Below are positions 8,427 to 16,771 of a stretch of DNA of 37,317 nucleotides, one piece after another. Every line of letters begins with the position of its first letter. Positions within the stretch are counted from its first letter, which is position 1. The notes under the pieces were generated by a model that was given only the letters and a program-made list of their open reading frames with translations, searched no databases and was not told the origin of the DNA. The DNA is from a bacterium. GTDB taxonomy: Bacteria; Armatimonadota; Chthonomonadetes; Chthonomonadales; CAJBBX01. Location of the stretch: contig JAJZOL010000188.1 in assembly GCA_021811565.1 (NCBI GenBank), positions 1 to 37,317 on the forward strand, read 5' to 3'. Made by a program: the position numbers and the translations under genes.

Positions 8427-8762
8427 TTGGGTAAATTGACAGAGGCAACGATTCAACGGGTGATTGATACCGTCGTGCGGGAAACGAATCCGGAGATGGT
8501 ATATGTTTTCGGATCTTACGGGCGTGGAGACGCTAACGAGACCTCGGATCTGGATATATTGATTGTTGAAAGGGATGAATTTGGCGAAGACCATAGTAGA
8601 TGGTCGGAACTAAAACGGATACGAAAAGCCTTATCCGAATTTCGTGTTTCAAAGGATATTGTAGTGATCAGCGTGGGGGAGTTTGAATACTGGAAAGGCT
8701 CCTCGGTTCACTTAGTGTCGCATGCCATAAGGGATGGAAGGTTGCTTTATGCCCGATCTTAG
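8427..8762 (+). CDS. mntA: MNT-type minimal nucleotidyltransferase (putative antitoxin)
   Basis: A 111-residue protein. The nucleotidyltransferase signature is complete: V-F-G-S-Y-G-R-G at about residues 27-34, then S-D-L-D with Asp41 and Asp43 as candidate metal ligands. A third acidic position probably lies in K-D-I-V-V-I (about 87-92). The start is TTG at 8427, supported by GGAGG 9 nt upstream. It overlaps the following HEPN gene. Such MNT/HEPN pairs are widespread two-gene modules; in the studied type VII systems the MNT protein adenylylates and neutralises the HEPN partner. That role is inferred from family and context only. Confidence 0.85.
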   Translation: MGKLTEATIQRVIDTVVRETNPEMVYVFGSYGRGDANETSDLDILIVERDEFGEDHSRWSELKRIRKALSEFRVSKDIVVISVGEFEYWKGSSVHLVSHAIRDGRLLYARS

Positions 8763-9147
8763 AGGCGCGGAGGCGCTATTAAATATGGCTCGAAAAGATC
8801 TGATGGCGTTGCGAGGTATGTTATCCGAGGCAACTTTTTCTGATGAGATATTTGGATTTCACGCTCAACAGGCTGTGGAAAAAGGATTGAAATGTTGGCT
8901 CAGCATACTTGTATCCGACTTTCCACGCACCCATGATTTACAACTTCTCTTTAGTTTGCTTATTGAAGCCAATGCGGATATTACTCCAGAAATGAAGTTA
9001 TTGGAGGATTTAACCGATTTCGCAGTTATCTTCAGATATGGCGAGGTTGATTTGGGAGAGAGCATGGATCGTCCAAATGTAATATCTCAGGTAGCGGATT
9101 TGATTGATTATGTGGGAGAGGTGTTAAACCTGTATAAGCGACAGTAA
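8749..9147 (+). CDS. hepT: HEPN domain protein (putative toxin partner of MNT)
   Basis: A 132-residue, all-helical protein. The HEPN (PF05168-like) pattern is seen: an opening helix with A-L-L-N-M-A-R-K-D-L, then F-H-A-Q-Q-A-V-E-K-G-L-K-C-W-L, then the loop F-P-R-T-H-D-L-Q-L-L and an F-R-Y-G-E segment. I chose ATG 8749, with GGAAGG upstream inside the MNT gene, so the two overlap by 14 nt; ATG 8734 is an alternative. The R-X4-6-H ribonuclease motif typical of toxic HEPN proteins is not present. This copy may therefore act differently from HepT toxins, for example by binding a nucleotide or RNA. The gene symbol follows the type VII naming only by analogy. Confidence 0.8.
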   Translation: MPDLRGAEALLNMARKDLMALRGMLSEATFSDEIFGFHAQQAVEKGLKCWLSILVSDFPRTHDLQLLFSLLIEANADITPEMKLLEDLTDFAVIFRYGEVDLGESMDRPNVISQVADLIDYVGEVLNLYKRQ

Positions 9148-9256
9148 TCAAATTTGCATTGTAATCAATAGGTTAGCATTGGCGTAGGCTACTCTTGGGC
9201 GGTAAGGCGACTTCGCATGCTTATATTGGTGACTGGTTTTTGATTGGTCCCACAAT

Positions 9257-10453
9257 CTAAATTGTCATGTTATCGGCGGTGCCTGGTACCGCCGGTCCAC
9301 ATCCCTCCGGTAAATTGGCTACAACCAGATCCGCCGCTTCCTCCTCATCCACGCAGCCGAGATCATCTCCCGATGCGCTCACGACCTTATACCGACCATC
9401 CAGCAACATTTGCACATAAGGCGTATCGGTTGTGAAAGGATAACCCGTGCAGCGGCTAAAGCATAACCTGTTGTAACTTATATATGGAAACAGTTGCCTC
9501 AACTGAGGTCGGCGGGATGCCGATATAACAATGGGTCTCATTTGGGGAAACGACGGAGTTTTACGGAGATAGGAGAGCCACCTATATTCGACCTCCTCTC
9601 CTCGTTCATAGTATTCGGCGACATCGTTAGCCAACACATAATGAAAACGGGCTGCAAGATTAGCGGTATTGCAGTCAGTCATGATCCATGTGTTGATTGC
9701 TTGAGCCATCTCGATTATGTCAGGTGTTTGACCGTTTGCAAGACAGACGCCGCGAGCCCAGAAGTCGAATACAAACAACCTATTCTCGTTCGAGATATAA
9801 ACCTGCGAAAACCTTGATGCGGATTCGACACGCGCGTAGACCACAGGAAGGTGTTCAAGCCTCGGTTTCGAGACACTAAGGGAAGAGCCTATTTCGCGAA
9901 GAGCAGCTTGCAGAGCGTTAGGAAGTCCCTTGAGTGCGATGAGATCCGGGTACAGATTGTTGATCGTTTTGGCAAGTTCCAAATAGCTCCGACCTCTATT
10001 CTCAACATTTACTCGTCGAGTCTCGTATACAGGTGCGTGTCTTTTCGAAGGCGATATCCGCTGTTTAATCCTATCAGTCAATGAGTACAACGAGTAACGG
10101 CTGTTGGTTCCGGATTGATTGATCCGACAACGCCTTTTGATGCGTTCAGCCTTAAGATCGTATAATGCCGCAATAATAAGCCCTGTCAATATCAAGCCAG
10201 GGGAGATATATGTGGCAGTGATTTGTTTAACTGAGAAAAAAAGCAGCGAAAGACTTAGAGCCGAAATAAGGAGCATAATGTAGAATGCAGACTCACTATC
10301 TCGGCGCATCCGATGCAAATCACTTTCGGTTGCCATAGGTAATTCATTTACCGTGAGTTTCTTGAACTGGAACATGCGAACCCATAGGATAATTAATATG
10401 GGGAGTAGTATCATAGTGTCTTCCGCTTGATTTCGGATTAAGCAGATACTCAC
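9257..10453 (-). CDS. Two-helix membrane protein with C-terminal DUF6193-like domain
   Basis: A 398-residue reading frame with a first hydrophobic stretch (M-I-L-L-P-I-L-I-I-L-W-V), a second pair of hydrophobic segments (about 56-93) and a long soluble part. The C-terminal 190 residues resemble DUF6193: F-D-F-W-A-R-G-V-C-L-A-N-G-Q-T-P-D, A-Q-A-I-N-T-W, L-R-Q-L-F-P-Y-I-S-Y, F-S-R-C-T-G-Y-P-F, then G-R-Y-K-V and a terminal A-V-P-G-T-A. DUF6193 proteins have no known function and are mostly found in Actinobacteria, so a membrane-anchored version here is unusual. The start is uncertain: GTG at 10453 (weak ribosome site) or the ATG 13 codons later with GCGGAAG upstream. Confidence 0.6.
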   Translation of the reverse strand: MSICLIRNQAEDTMILLPILIILWVRMFQFKKLTVNELPMATESDLHRMRRDSESAFYIMLLISALSLSLLFFSVKQITATYISPGLILTGLIIAALYDLKAERIKRRCRINQSGTNSRYSLYSLTDRIKQRISPSKRHAPVYETRRVNVENRGRSYLELAKTINNLYPDLIALKGLPNALQAALREIGSSLSVSKPRLEHLPVVYARVESASRFSQVYISNENRLFVFDFWARGVCLANGQTPDIIEMAQAINTWIMTDCNTANLAARFHYVLANDVAEYYERGEEVEYRWLSYLRKTPSFPQMRPIVISASRRPQLRQLFPYISYNRLCFSRCTGYPFTTDTPYVQMLLDGRYKVVSASGDDLGCVDEEEAADLVVANLPEGCGPAVPGTADNMTI

Positions 10454-10457
10454 TTCT

Positions 10458-10640
10458 TTAGTAATTCGACCAACACACCCTGAGATTCACGAAACCTATT
10501 ACGAGAAAGGCCGCGATAAGGACGACATTGAACCGCCTGCTCCAACTCGGGAACCGACCAAGCAGACGACAAGACACCCTTTCATCCCCCTGTCAACGCT
10601 TCCCTTTTTCCAGCCATGTATCTTCGGAAGTCATAGATTT
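10458..10640 (-). pseudogene. Remnant of a paralogue of the small membrane protein gene at 13003-13392
   Basis: The minus-strand translation S-C-R-L-L-G-R-F-P-S-W-S-R-R-F-N-V-V followed by F-V-N-L-R-V-C aligns with S-C-R-L-L-G-R-C-P-S-W-S-K-Q-F-N-F-I and V-V-N-L-G-V-C of the intact copy. A TGA interrupts the frame just after W-L-E-K-G-K-R, and the two N-terminal membrane helices are absent. It ends with TAA just upstream of the DUF6193-like start. A short protein from an internal GTG (39 residues) cannot be excluded. Confidence 0.6.
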
Positions 10641-10688
10641 ATTATCCACGCGAAATAGCGATGGATTCTTCATCGGGGGACTCCACGC

Positions 10689-10940
10689 CTAGGTATCGTT
10701 CAGTACGCTATCACGATTAAATCCTTTTTCCTTGAGCCAGTTGTTCAGTCTTTCATTTGTCAGTCTCGCTATATATCTCCATCGCATCCCGTTTGTAAAC
10801 TGCTCGCAGTGATAAAGAAAGTAATTTCCTTCCTTGTCCCGAAAAAGAGCCTCATCCAGTTCCATGCCTTGATTACTTGCCGCAAAACCGGTAATTTCAC
10901 TCATCTGCCAGTCATCCTCAACCGGCGCGATTCGCATCAT
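10689..10940 (-). CDS. Small hypothetical protein, 83 residues
   Basis: The start at 10940 (or the adjacent ATG at 10937) is preceded by a strong AAAGGAG. The product is acidic and soluble, with no signal peptide or membrane segment. Its middle (E-A-L-F-R-D-K-E-G-N-Y-F-L-Y) reads like a beta-hairpin, and the end (L-N-N-W-L-K-E-K-G-F) like a helix. I do not recognise a family. It sits in a run of small accessory genes on the same strand. Confidence 0.65.
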   Translation of the reverse strand: MMRIAPVEDDWQMSEITGFAASNQGMELDEALFRDKEGNYFLYHCEQFTNGMRWRYIARLTNERLNNWLKEKGFNRDSVLNDT

Positions 10941-11078
10941 TTTTTTACTCCTTTCTCCATATCGGCGGACATAAACTTCATGGTTTCAGCCCCCTTGTCA
11001 TGTGATGTAAATTTGACATGAAGGCTGCCTCTCTTTATTTAGATGCACAAGAAGTGGAGCCTGGAGCGGTGTTCGGCG

Positions 11079-11390
11079 TCAATGACTCCATCTCTTGAGG
11101 GATGAAAGATATGCGGAAAGGGAACATACAACAGAGACGCTTACGGCAAACGTTAGCAGCGCAACTTCCATGGATCCCCCTTTGAGATTTACGATAAATT
11201 GGGGAGCGACTAGAACAGCCATCAAAAGTAACACTACAGGAACGGCGCCGGGATGCGCCGCATTGATTGTCCATCCCATCCATTTGATGTGCCTTGGCAC
11301 GATCACTCGGGGGTCCGACTTGCAATAATAAACACCCCACTTTTGGTTATGCGGATCTTTCCAGCATGTTTCGATTTCGTCTGATGTCAT
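11079..11390 (-). CDS. DUF5808-like small membrane protein
   Basis: A 103-residue protein with AGGACGGG before its ATG. The N-terminal 45 residues show the DUF5808 pattern: W-K-D-P-H-N-Q-K-W-G-V-Y-Y, then S-D-P-R-V-I-V-P-R, then G-W-T-I-N-A-A-H-P. Two hydrophobic helices follow (about 49-66 and 76-96). In Gram-positive bacteria this domain is found in DUF1648-type membrane proteins; its function is not known. Nothing around it indicates a role. Confidence 0.7.
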   Translation of the reverse strand: MTSDEIETCWKDPHNQKWGVYYCKSDPRVIVPRHIKWMGWTINAAHPGAVPVVLLLMAVLVAPQFIVNLKGGSMEVALLTFAVSVSVVCSLSAYLSSLKRWSH

Positions 11391-11605
11391 CGTCCCGTCC
11401 TGCTTTTGGTTTTTACGTCGAATGCCGTCTAACGATCCAATGCATAGCCACGCGTTTGAGACGAGTGGCTATGATAACCCGATAGTCGTTGTTTAATTCG
11501 AACCAAACACAAACATAAAGTACGATCAATGTGGTGACCCATCACCCCCACGCCGTAATGGGGTGCGATAAAATTTGGTGGTGACGGATAGGTTTATCCG
11601 GGCAA

Positions 11606-12322
11606 TTAATCCCGCCGGTCGGGATTTTCGGCGCTTCTTCGCTGCCACCACTGCATAAATTCATCAACGCTTCGCACCTGAGCATCAATCACGGCTTCAT
11701 ACACGTGGACCGATAGCATCGTCCTGCGATACTCCGGCAGCGAACAAATAGCTCGCTTCACTTGAAGGATGCGAAAGCGCACATCATCGGTTAGCGCGGC
11801 GCTCCAGCGTTGGCGGTTCGGGCGGTGCTTGGTAAACTCTCCAGGGGGGGGCGTCCAAAGGTCTAACATCCATATGATCGCTTGACTGCTTTTCTTTGGA
11901 TTACTTACCCTTATCCCCCAATAAAGATCTTCGGCGGGTCCCGTACCAATTCCAGGCTCACGTCGAGGATCCATGCCGACAAGTCGCCATGCCCAGCCTG
12001 TTGCCGCCAACCGATTGCCTAAGTCCCAATGCACATCCCAGTCGAGTTGCTCCCGCTCGCGCTCGAAATCCAAGTCTCGCCAAGTCATGGTTTGCATCAC
12101 GTATGACCCGACCGGATAGAAACCTTCCGCGAGAATAATCTTCCTCAAGCCGGAATCTTCAAGCATTTGATCTGCTTCGGTGCGCAGCTCCGCCTCACGT
12201 TCAAGCAGCCACCCCTTCTCATCGGTGGCCACGGCGTCCTTTTCAATCACAGCGATGATCCTTTTCTTCCCGTATAATCGGCAATCTTCGGGTCGCCAAC
12301 TACCTGCGTAAGCGATTTTCAC
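11606..12322 (-). CDS. Nucleotidyltransferase-like protein
   Basis: A frame of up to 238 residues. The segment P-V-G-S-Y-V-M-Q-T-M-T-W-R-D-L-D-F (about 71-86) resembles the G-S-X(n)-D-X-D signature of the nucleotidyltransferase fold, in a variant known from uncharacterised proteins (G-S-x-A-L-G-L-M-x-W-R-D-I-D). W-G-I-R-V and the helical C-terminus, including V-H-V-Y-E-A-V, fit such proteins, which may handle small molecules such as aminoglycosides or nucleotides. The start is ambiguous: GTG 12322 gives the full frame but has a poor ribosome site, while GTG 12232 has AAAAGGAC upstream. Catalytic activity is not established. Confidence 0.6.
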   Translation of the reverse strand: MKIAYAGSWRPEDCRLYGKKRIIAVIEKDAVATDEKGWLLEREAELRTEADQMLEDSGLRKIILAEGFYPVGSYVMQTMTWRDLDFEREREQLDWDVHWDLGNRLAATGWAWRLVGMDPRREPGIGTGPAEDLYWGIRVSNPKKSSQAIIWMLDLWTPPPGEFTKHRPNRQRWSAALTDDVRFRILQVKRAICSLPEYRRTMLSVHVYEAVIDAQVRSVDEFMQWWQRRSAENPDRRD

Positions 12323-12398
12323 CGCCCCATGGAAGTGTATCGGTAATATCAGCCTGCCGTATTCGGCGGCGAATCATGGGACTTTCCTTCCCACCAAT

Positions 12399-12836
12399 TT
12401 ACCGCAATCGATCTCGAAGGTTACCGAAGAAAGAAGAGGAGTGCATATGTCGAACCATCGCAGCCCACTTATCTTCGGCTTTGACATTTTTTTTAAGGCG
12501 GGTTTCCTCTTGCTTCATGAGCTCCAAGACTCTGGTGTCTTCATCCTCGTATAACCAGTATCCATGCTGATTTTCACAAAACTCCATTTCAAGATCGTAG
12601 AGCCTGTATTTGAATTTCCTCAAAATCGAATTACACTCGGGGCATTTTGCCGCTGTGGGCGTGGAACTGAAAATCAGCGTACCCTTGTCGTGTTCACCGA
12701 AGTCGAAGACCTCGTCTTCCAATTCGTCAAGTTCCTGATGCTCTAGCCACATGCCTTTGCAGGCTTCGCAGAAGTTAACATTGATCCGGTGCCTCGTCTT
12801 TGGCGTCATCTCAATGTTGCATTGTGGGCATTTCAT
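12399..12836 (-). CDS. TFIIB-type zinc-ribbon protein
   Basis: The ATG at 12836 has GGAGG 6 nt upstream, which overrides longer in-frame starts. The 145-residue product begins M-K-C-P-Q-C-N-I-E-M and continues to F-C-E-A-C-K-G-M-W-L, the four-cysteine zf-TFIIB (PF13453) pattern with its G-x-W-L ending. A second, related unit follows: K-C-P-E-C-N and F-C-E-N-Q-H-G-Y-W-L, where the fourth cysteine is replaced, so it probably uses His or is metal-free. The C-terminus is a charged helix. It is cytoplasmic with unknown role; members of the family are often encoded near stress or membrane genes. Confidence 0.8.
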   Translation of the reverse strand: MKCPQCNIEMTPKTRHRINVNFCEACKGMWLEHQELDELEDEVFDFGEHDKGTLIFSSTPTAAKCPECNSILRKFKYRLYDLEMEFCENQHGYWLYEDEDTRVLELMKQEETRLKKNVKAEDKWAAMVRHMHSSSFFGNLRDRLR

Positions 12837-13002
12837 GCTTTCCTCCATATAAAGTATTTCTCTCTCAGCTTCCAACCATCCAAAGCTGAGCAATTCCGGC
12901 CGGCGGATGGCTCCGGAAGCCTGGAATTATTGTAACATACGAATCATCGTTAATATCGAGGAACTGTCGGCGTTGCCTCCGAATCGTAGTGATGTTTTCA
13001 TC

Positions 13003-13392
13003 TCACCTTCCGAGCAATATCCCCAAACACACGCCGAGGTTCACCACGCCGATGCCGAGAAGGAATGTGGTAAAGATAAAATTGAACTGCTTGCTCCAAC
13101 TCGGACAACGGCCAAGCAGACGGCACGATGCGGGCTTTCCCCCGCCGCCAACGATTCCCTTCCTCCAGCCATAAACCTTCAATAGCCCGAGCGTAGTGAA
13201 AACCACTCCCACGAACGCATTCGGCAACCAATTAAACACCTTCTCGACGTTCGCCGACATTTGAAAATGAGGCAGCCAACCGGAGGGAATCAAAAGAGCC
13301 GTAAGTGGCAACATGCACAAAATGATGAGCAATAATCCGATGGAGTTTCGTTTCATGCGTGTTTGTCTCTCTCGTCGCGCTATTATCTGCAT
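13003..13392 (-). CDS. Small three-helix membrane protein, downstream of GH78
   Basis: A 129-residue protein with three hydrophobic segments: S-I-G-L-L-L-I-I-L-C-M-L-P-L-T-A-L-L-I, L-P-N-A-F-V-G-V-V-F-T-T-L-G-L-L, and F-I-F-T-T-F-L-L-G-I-G-V-V-N-L. A basic, Cys-containing loop lies between helices 2 and 3. ATG 13392 touches the TAG stop of the rhamnosidase gene and has AGGGAG 5 nt upstream, so the two are probably translationally coupled; ATG 13356 is an alternative. I do not recognise the family. A broken paralogue exists at 10458-10640. Confidence 0.65.
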   Translation of the reverse strand: MQIIARRERQTRMKRNSIGLLLIILCMLPLTALLIPSGWLPHFQMSANVEKVFNWLPNAFVGVVFTTLGLLKVYGWRKGIVGGGGKPASCRLLGRCPSWSKQFNFIFTTFLLGIGVVNLGVCLGILLGR

Positions 13393-15750
13393 CTATCTCC
13401 CTATCGGGAGTATCACTGACCAATCGCCGGATACCTTTTCCACCCTCTCAACCCTCCCTTCGCCCCCAAACCTTTTGGGGAGATGGAGATATATGGGGAC
13501 GGGGGTTTCCAGATGGTAGTGAACGCCATCGGACTCACGATTCCAATTGATCCTAATAACCCCCTTCTCCCCAAGCAGCGGGATGGCTCCGCTCGCCTCC
13601 CTTAGGGAGCCGGGATAGAGGCTCAGTTTAAAATTACGCTCGCCCAAGTCGTAACGGGGTTGCAGTCCCAATAGGAATCGCGACATCTGCCAAGTCGGAC
13701 ATCCTGACCATTGATGACAATGGCTCCAGCGGGTGTCAAAAACCTCGAGCCATGTCGTGCGATCGTCGCCCAGCATCCATCCCCAGCATTTGCGGTACTG
13801 ATCCAGCGCAAAGTTCATCTCCCCGTGTTCGATCAGAACGGGCATGGCGTAGTGACCGAAATAGGGGGTAATGAGCATGGGGTTGTTCGCCCCGGGATCG
13901 CTCAGCCTGGGCGCGTTCGGGTTGTTCGGGAAACATTTTAACATATGCTCCATGATGTATTTGACGCAGGTCTTCTCCTCGCTTTCATTGAAAAAGCCCT
14001 CTCTCAATCCGAGAACCGCGCGATGGTACCCTATTCGCGACCAGACATCACCACCTTTTTTGAATTCGTCCGAGAAATATCGCCCAATGATGGCGGACAT
14101 TTGATCCGCCAACACTTGATATTGAGCGGCATCGCTTTTTTTACCGATCGCGTCGCACCAGCGAACCATATCGCGGAGGGCGGCGAGATAGTACAAATTG
14201 ACCGCCATGTCGGAAGGACCCGGATTGCGCACGTAGCCCCAATCCACAAACCCCCAACCCAGGGAGTCGCTGACGCCATCGCTGGTCGTCTGTTTTTCAA
14301 ACGCCTCCATGTTCTTCACTGCGGCGGGGTATAGCTCCTTCAACAGTTCGTGATCTCCGGTTAGCTCCCAGTAGTGGACGCAAGCCGTAACCCACTGCGC
14401 CGCGTAAGTGGATAGATAGGCGGTGCCGCCTGGAGAGAGCCCCGCAACAAGTCCGTCGGAGCGGGCGCATTCGGCGGATTGCACCAGTCCTCGTTTCAGT
14501 AAGCGCATATCGTTGTAAGCTACCGAGGAGATATCCATACCCACCGATACCACGTCCCCTGTCCATTCCCCGCGTTCCCTGGTGGGATTATCGATCAGCG
14601 CATCCTCACTGCATGCACGAAGGGTCGCGACTCCGACGTTCCATATTTTATTCAGCAGCGGATCATCGGTGTGGAAGGAGCCTTGCGGTTCACCGTAATA
14701 CGTTCTCTCGACGATCTCCTCCTTGATAAAATGAATCTCTTTCGGTGGCGCATACACATGTATCTCCAGAAACCGTCCGCCCTTTGGCGTGAGTGGAAAG
14801 AACTCCTGCACCCCGCCGCGAGCGACATAATGATCCATGTTGCAGGATTCCCCTCCGGAAAGCGTGATCCATGGAGAGACCCTGCCTCCTCTAAGCTCCT
14901 CGGAGTAGGCGAATTCCACAACCGCGCCTGCAGGCAAATCCAACACGAAACTTGGCCGCATCAATCGGACCCTGCCCAAGTCGTATCGCCTCCATACGCC
15001 ATCAGGCGGAGTGTTTTTGGGAGTTAGGTCGGCGAGGTAAAATCGTGCAGCAGGATCATCCTTTTCGTAGCCGAACTCATTTACAAACTCCCCGGATGCG
15101 ATGGGCCTGATGTGATGAACGATAGCGAGCGTATTCGCAGTGGTTAGAGGTTCCAACTTGCCGAGATTTGGATTCACAGTGACCGGGGAATTCCATCCGG
15201 AATCGTCGAAATCATCCTCCTTCCAGCCTGCGGGGATCTGACGCGTGTCGCACCATTCGATAAATCCAAGCTCGGGATTAATTCGCCGGACCTGAGAATC
15301 ATATCCGTTCAATCGGATGCACTTCCAAATCACCGGAATTCTGACGCCTCTTTGCATCGCGACGCAGTGAAGAAAGGGTCTCGGATTATCGAGAATCCTT
15401 GTCACAACTCCTACCTGATGCACCTCTATCGCCAACACATGACGCCCAGCGGAGAGATGGAGATGGTATGTCTGATATTCGGGATAGGCGGTCGGAAATC
15501 TTGCAGGTCCTTCGCAAAAATAATGACCGTCCATCCACCCGACATACCACGATGCGCCTATTATCTGGATATCGCAATCCTGTTTCGTCTTGAGATCGAA
15601 ATGACCTCGAAAAGCGACGTAATAATCCGGCTCTTCATTGTTTACATTTCGATACCACATAAATTGTGGGATGGGTTGAACAGCGGCATCAGCGAATGCG
15701 AAAACGGAAAGACTCAACAAGACGAATAACAGCAACTCGGCGAAATGCAT
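13393..15750 (-). CDS. Secreted alpha-L-rhamnosidase, GH78 family
   Basis: From ATG 15750 the product is 785 residues with a signal peptide (about 1-22, ending F-A-F-A-D-A-A). AAAGGAG lies rather far upstream (about 17 nt). After N-terminal beta-sandwich modules with W-K-E-D-D-F-D-D-S-G-W comes the GH78 (alpha/alpha)6 barrel: D-N-P-T-R-E-R-G-E-W-T-G-D (about 387-399) contains the candidate general acid Glu, and T-T-W-L-E-V-F with S-H-C-H-Q-W-S-G near the C-terminal part of the barrel contains the candidate base Glu. A C-terminal beta domain ends the chain. GH78 enzymes release terminal alpha-L-rhamnose from rhamnogalacturonan and glycosides with inversion. It is flanked by a secreted protein upstream and a small membrane protein directly downstream. 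Confidence 0.92.
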   Translation of the reverse strand: MHFAELLLFVLLSLSVFAFADAAVQPIPQFMWYRNVNNEEPDYYVAFRGHFDLKTKQDCDIQIIGASWYVGWMDGHYFCEGPARFPTAYPEYQTYHLHLSAGRHVLAIEVHQVGVVTRILDNPRPFLHCVAMQRGVRIPVIWKCIRLNGYDSQVRRINPELGFIEWCDTRQIPAGWKEDDFDDSGWNSPVTVNPNLGKLEPLTTANTLAIVHHIRPIASGEFVNEFGYEKDDPAARFYLADLTPKNTPPDGVWRRYDLGRVRLMRPSFVLDLPAGAVVEFAYSEELRGGRVSPWITLSGGESCNMDHYVARGGVQEFFPLTPKGGRFLEIHVYAPPKEIHFIKEEIVERTYYGEPQGSFHTDDPLLNKIWNVGVATLRACSEDALIDNPTRERGEWTGDVVSVGMDISSVAYNDMRLLKRGLVQSAECARSDGLVAGLSPGGTAYLSTYAAQWVTACVHYWELTGDHELLKELYPAAVKNMEAFEKQTTSDGVSDSLGWGFVDWGYVRNPGPSDMAVNLYYLAALRDMVRWCDAIGKKSDAAQYQVLADQMSAIIGRYFSDEFKKGGDVWSRIGYHRAVLGLREGFFNESEEKTCVKYIMEHMLKCFPNNPNAPRLSDPGANNPMLITPYFGHYAMPVLIEHGEMNFALDQYRKCWGWMLGDDRTTWLEVFDTRWSHCHQWSGCPTWQMSRFLLGLQPRYDLGERNFKLSLYPGSLREASGAIPLLGEKGVIRINWNRESDGVHYHLETPVPIYLHLPKRFGGEGRVERVEKVSGDWSVILPIGR

Positions 15751-15823
15751 TCTGTTAATTTTCCACTCCTTTGAGGTTACAATCCGGATAAGATCAGCCG
15801 TTTCCATCCGAAACATGTCATGT

Positions 15824-16723
15824 CTATCGCGCATTCAACAATTGATTCCACTCCGATCGATTCATCGCCGTCACATGACCGTCCAGAAATCCCACATACC
15901 TGGAGCCATCCTTTTGCGCATGAGGTTCGTATATCACCGGCGTATTCATAGGGAGCTTAATTGAATTCAGTTTTTGTTCGCCGATGTCGATGTTTAGCGT
16001 GTATGGGGTATGGGTTCCAGGCAGATAGAATACCTCGGTGTGTTTCACATAAGGATATAGAGCCTTGACGAAAGCGGAATAATCCGTCATCGGAGGAAGG
16101 GTCATTTTATTATCCTGAGCGTACATCATCAATGCTATGAGAATTTGATTCAGGTTTGATTTGGAAATCTCGTTATTGTACCTGTAATTGTTCGTGAGCA
16201 GTGCGGAGAGATCAAATGGAGAGATGTTCAGGATATCATCCGCAGGTTGTAAATTAAGCAGGCAGAGATGCAATTCGGTGTCCGGGGTGATCGATTTATT
16301 CATTTTATATGCGGAATTCACTTTTACCATCGACGAATACGCGTTCCGCAAAGAGTAGGCGATCAAATAGGGTGTTCCGTTTAGCATTGCAGTCCGTCCC
16401 TGAGTGAAATACAGGGAATTCTCATCGGTGGCTGTTTCGCTTGGACCTTCCGATTTTCGCCCGTGATTTGATGAAAGATTGAAACTGCTCCAGAGAATGT
16501 CCAGATTCTTTAGCTTCATGGTTAACGGTGCAATCTGTCCCGTGAAGAGAGCCATTTCGGCGAAACTGGATTCATGCTGGTTGGGAGATGCCGAAATATC
16601 AATGGCATGGGAAACAACGGTTTTCCCAGCTGGCGTATTAGGCGCGCTTGCGGGTGGGTTTTGCGCCGCCAACACAGGTAAGGCGCAATACATCAGAAAC
16701 AGAGAAAAGAACGATCTTTTCAT
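15824..16723 (-). CDS. Secreted protein with a prepilin-like (DG-type) C-terminal domain
   Basis: ATG 16723 has AAAGGA 9 nt upstream. The 299-residue product has a normal Sec signal peptide (M-K-R-S-F-F-S-L-F-L-M-Y-C-A-L-P-V-L-A-A), not a prepilin one. The C-terminal part resembles the globular domain of H-X9-DG prepilins: N-L-N-Q-I-L-I-A-L-M-M-Y-A-Q-D-N-K-M-T-L-P, then Y-P-Y-V-K, and finally V-G-F-L-D-G-H-V-T-A-M-N. The first half is unlike anything I know. It is probably exported to the periplasm or surface, and lies 73 nt upstream of the GH78 gene in the same direction, so it may be the first gene of that operon. The stretch A-A-C-G-A-A-A-G-G-A-T-G before it also precedes the prepilin gene at the left edge. 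Confidence 0.7.
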   Translation of the reverse strand: MKRSFFSLFLMYCALPVLAAQNPPASAPNTPAGKTVVSHAIDISASPNQHESSFAEMALFTGQIAPLTMKLKNLDILWSSFNLSSNHGRKSEGPSETATDENSLYFTQGRTAMLNGTPYLIAYSLRNAYSSMVKVNSAYKMNKSITPDTELHLCLLNLQPADDILNISPFDLSALLTNNYRYNNEISKSNLNQILIALMMYAQDNKMTLPPMTDYSAFVKALYPYVKHTEVFYLPGTHTPYTLNIDIGEQKLNSIKLPMNTPVIYEPHAQKDGSRYVGFLDGHVTAMNRSEWNQLLNAR

Positions 16724-16771
16724 GGCAGGCATCCTTTCGTTTTGCAGTTGACTGGCGAGAGTGAACTATCC

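Noticed and set aside
13945-14334. 129-codon plus-strand frame
   Set aside because: Antisense to the GH78 catalytic domain, no supporting feature.
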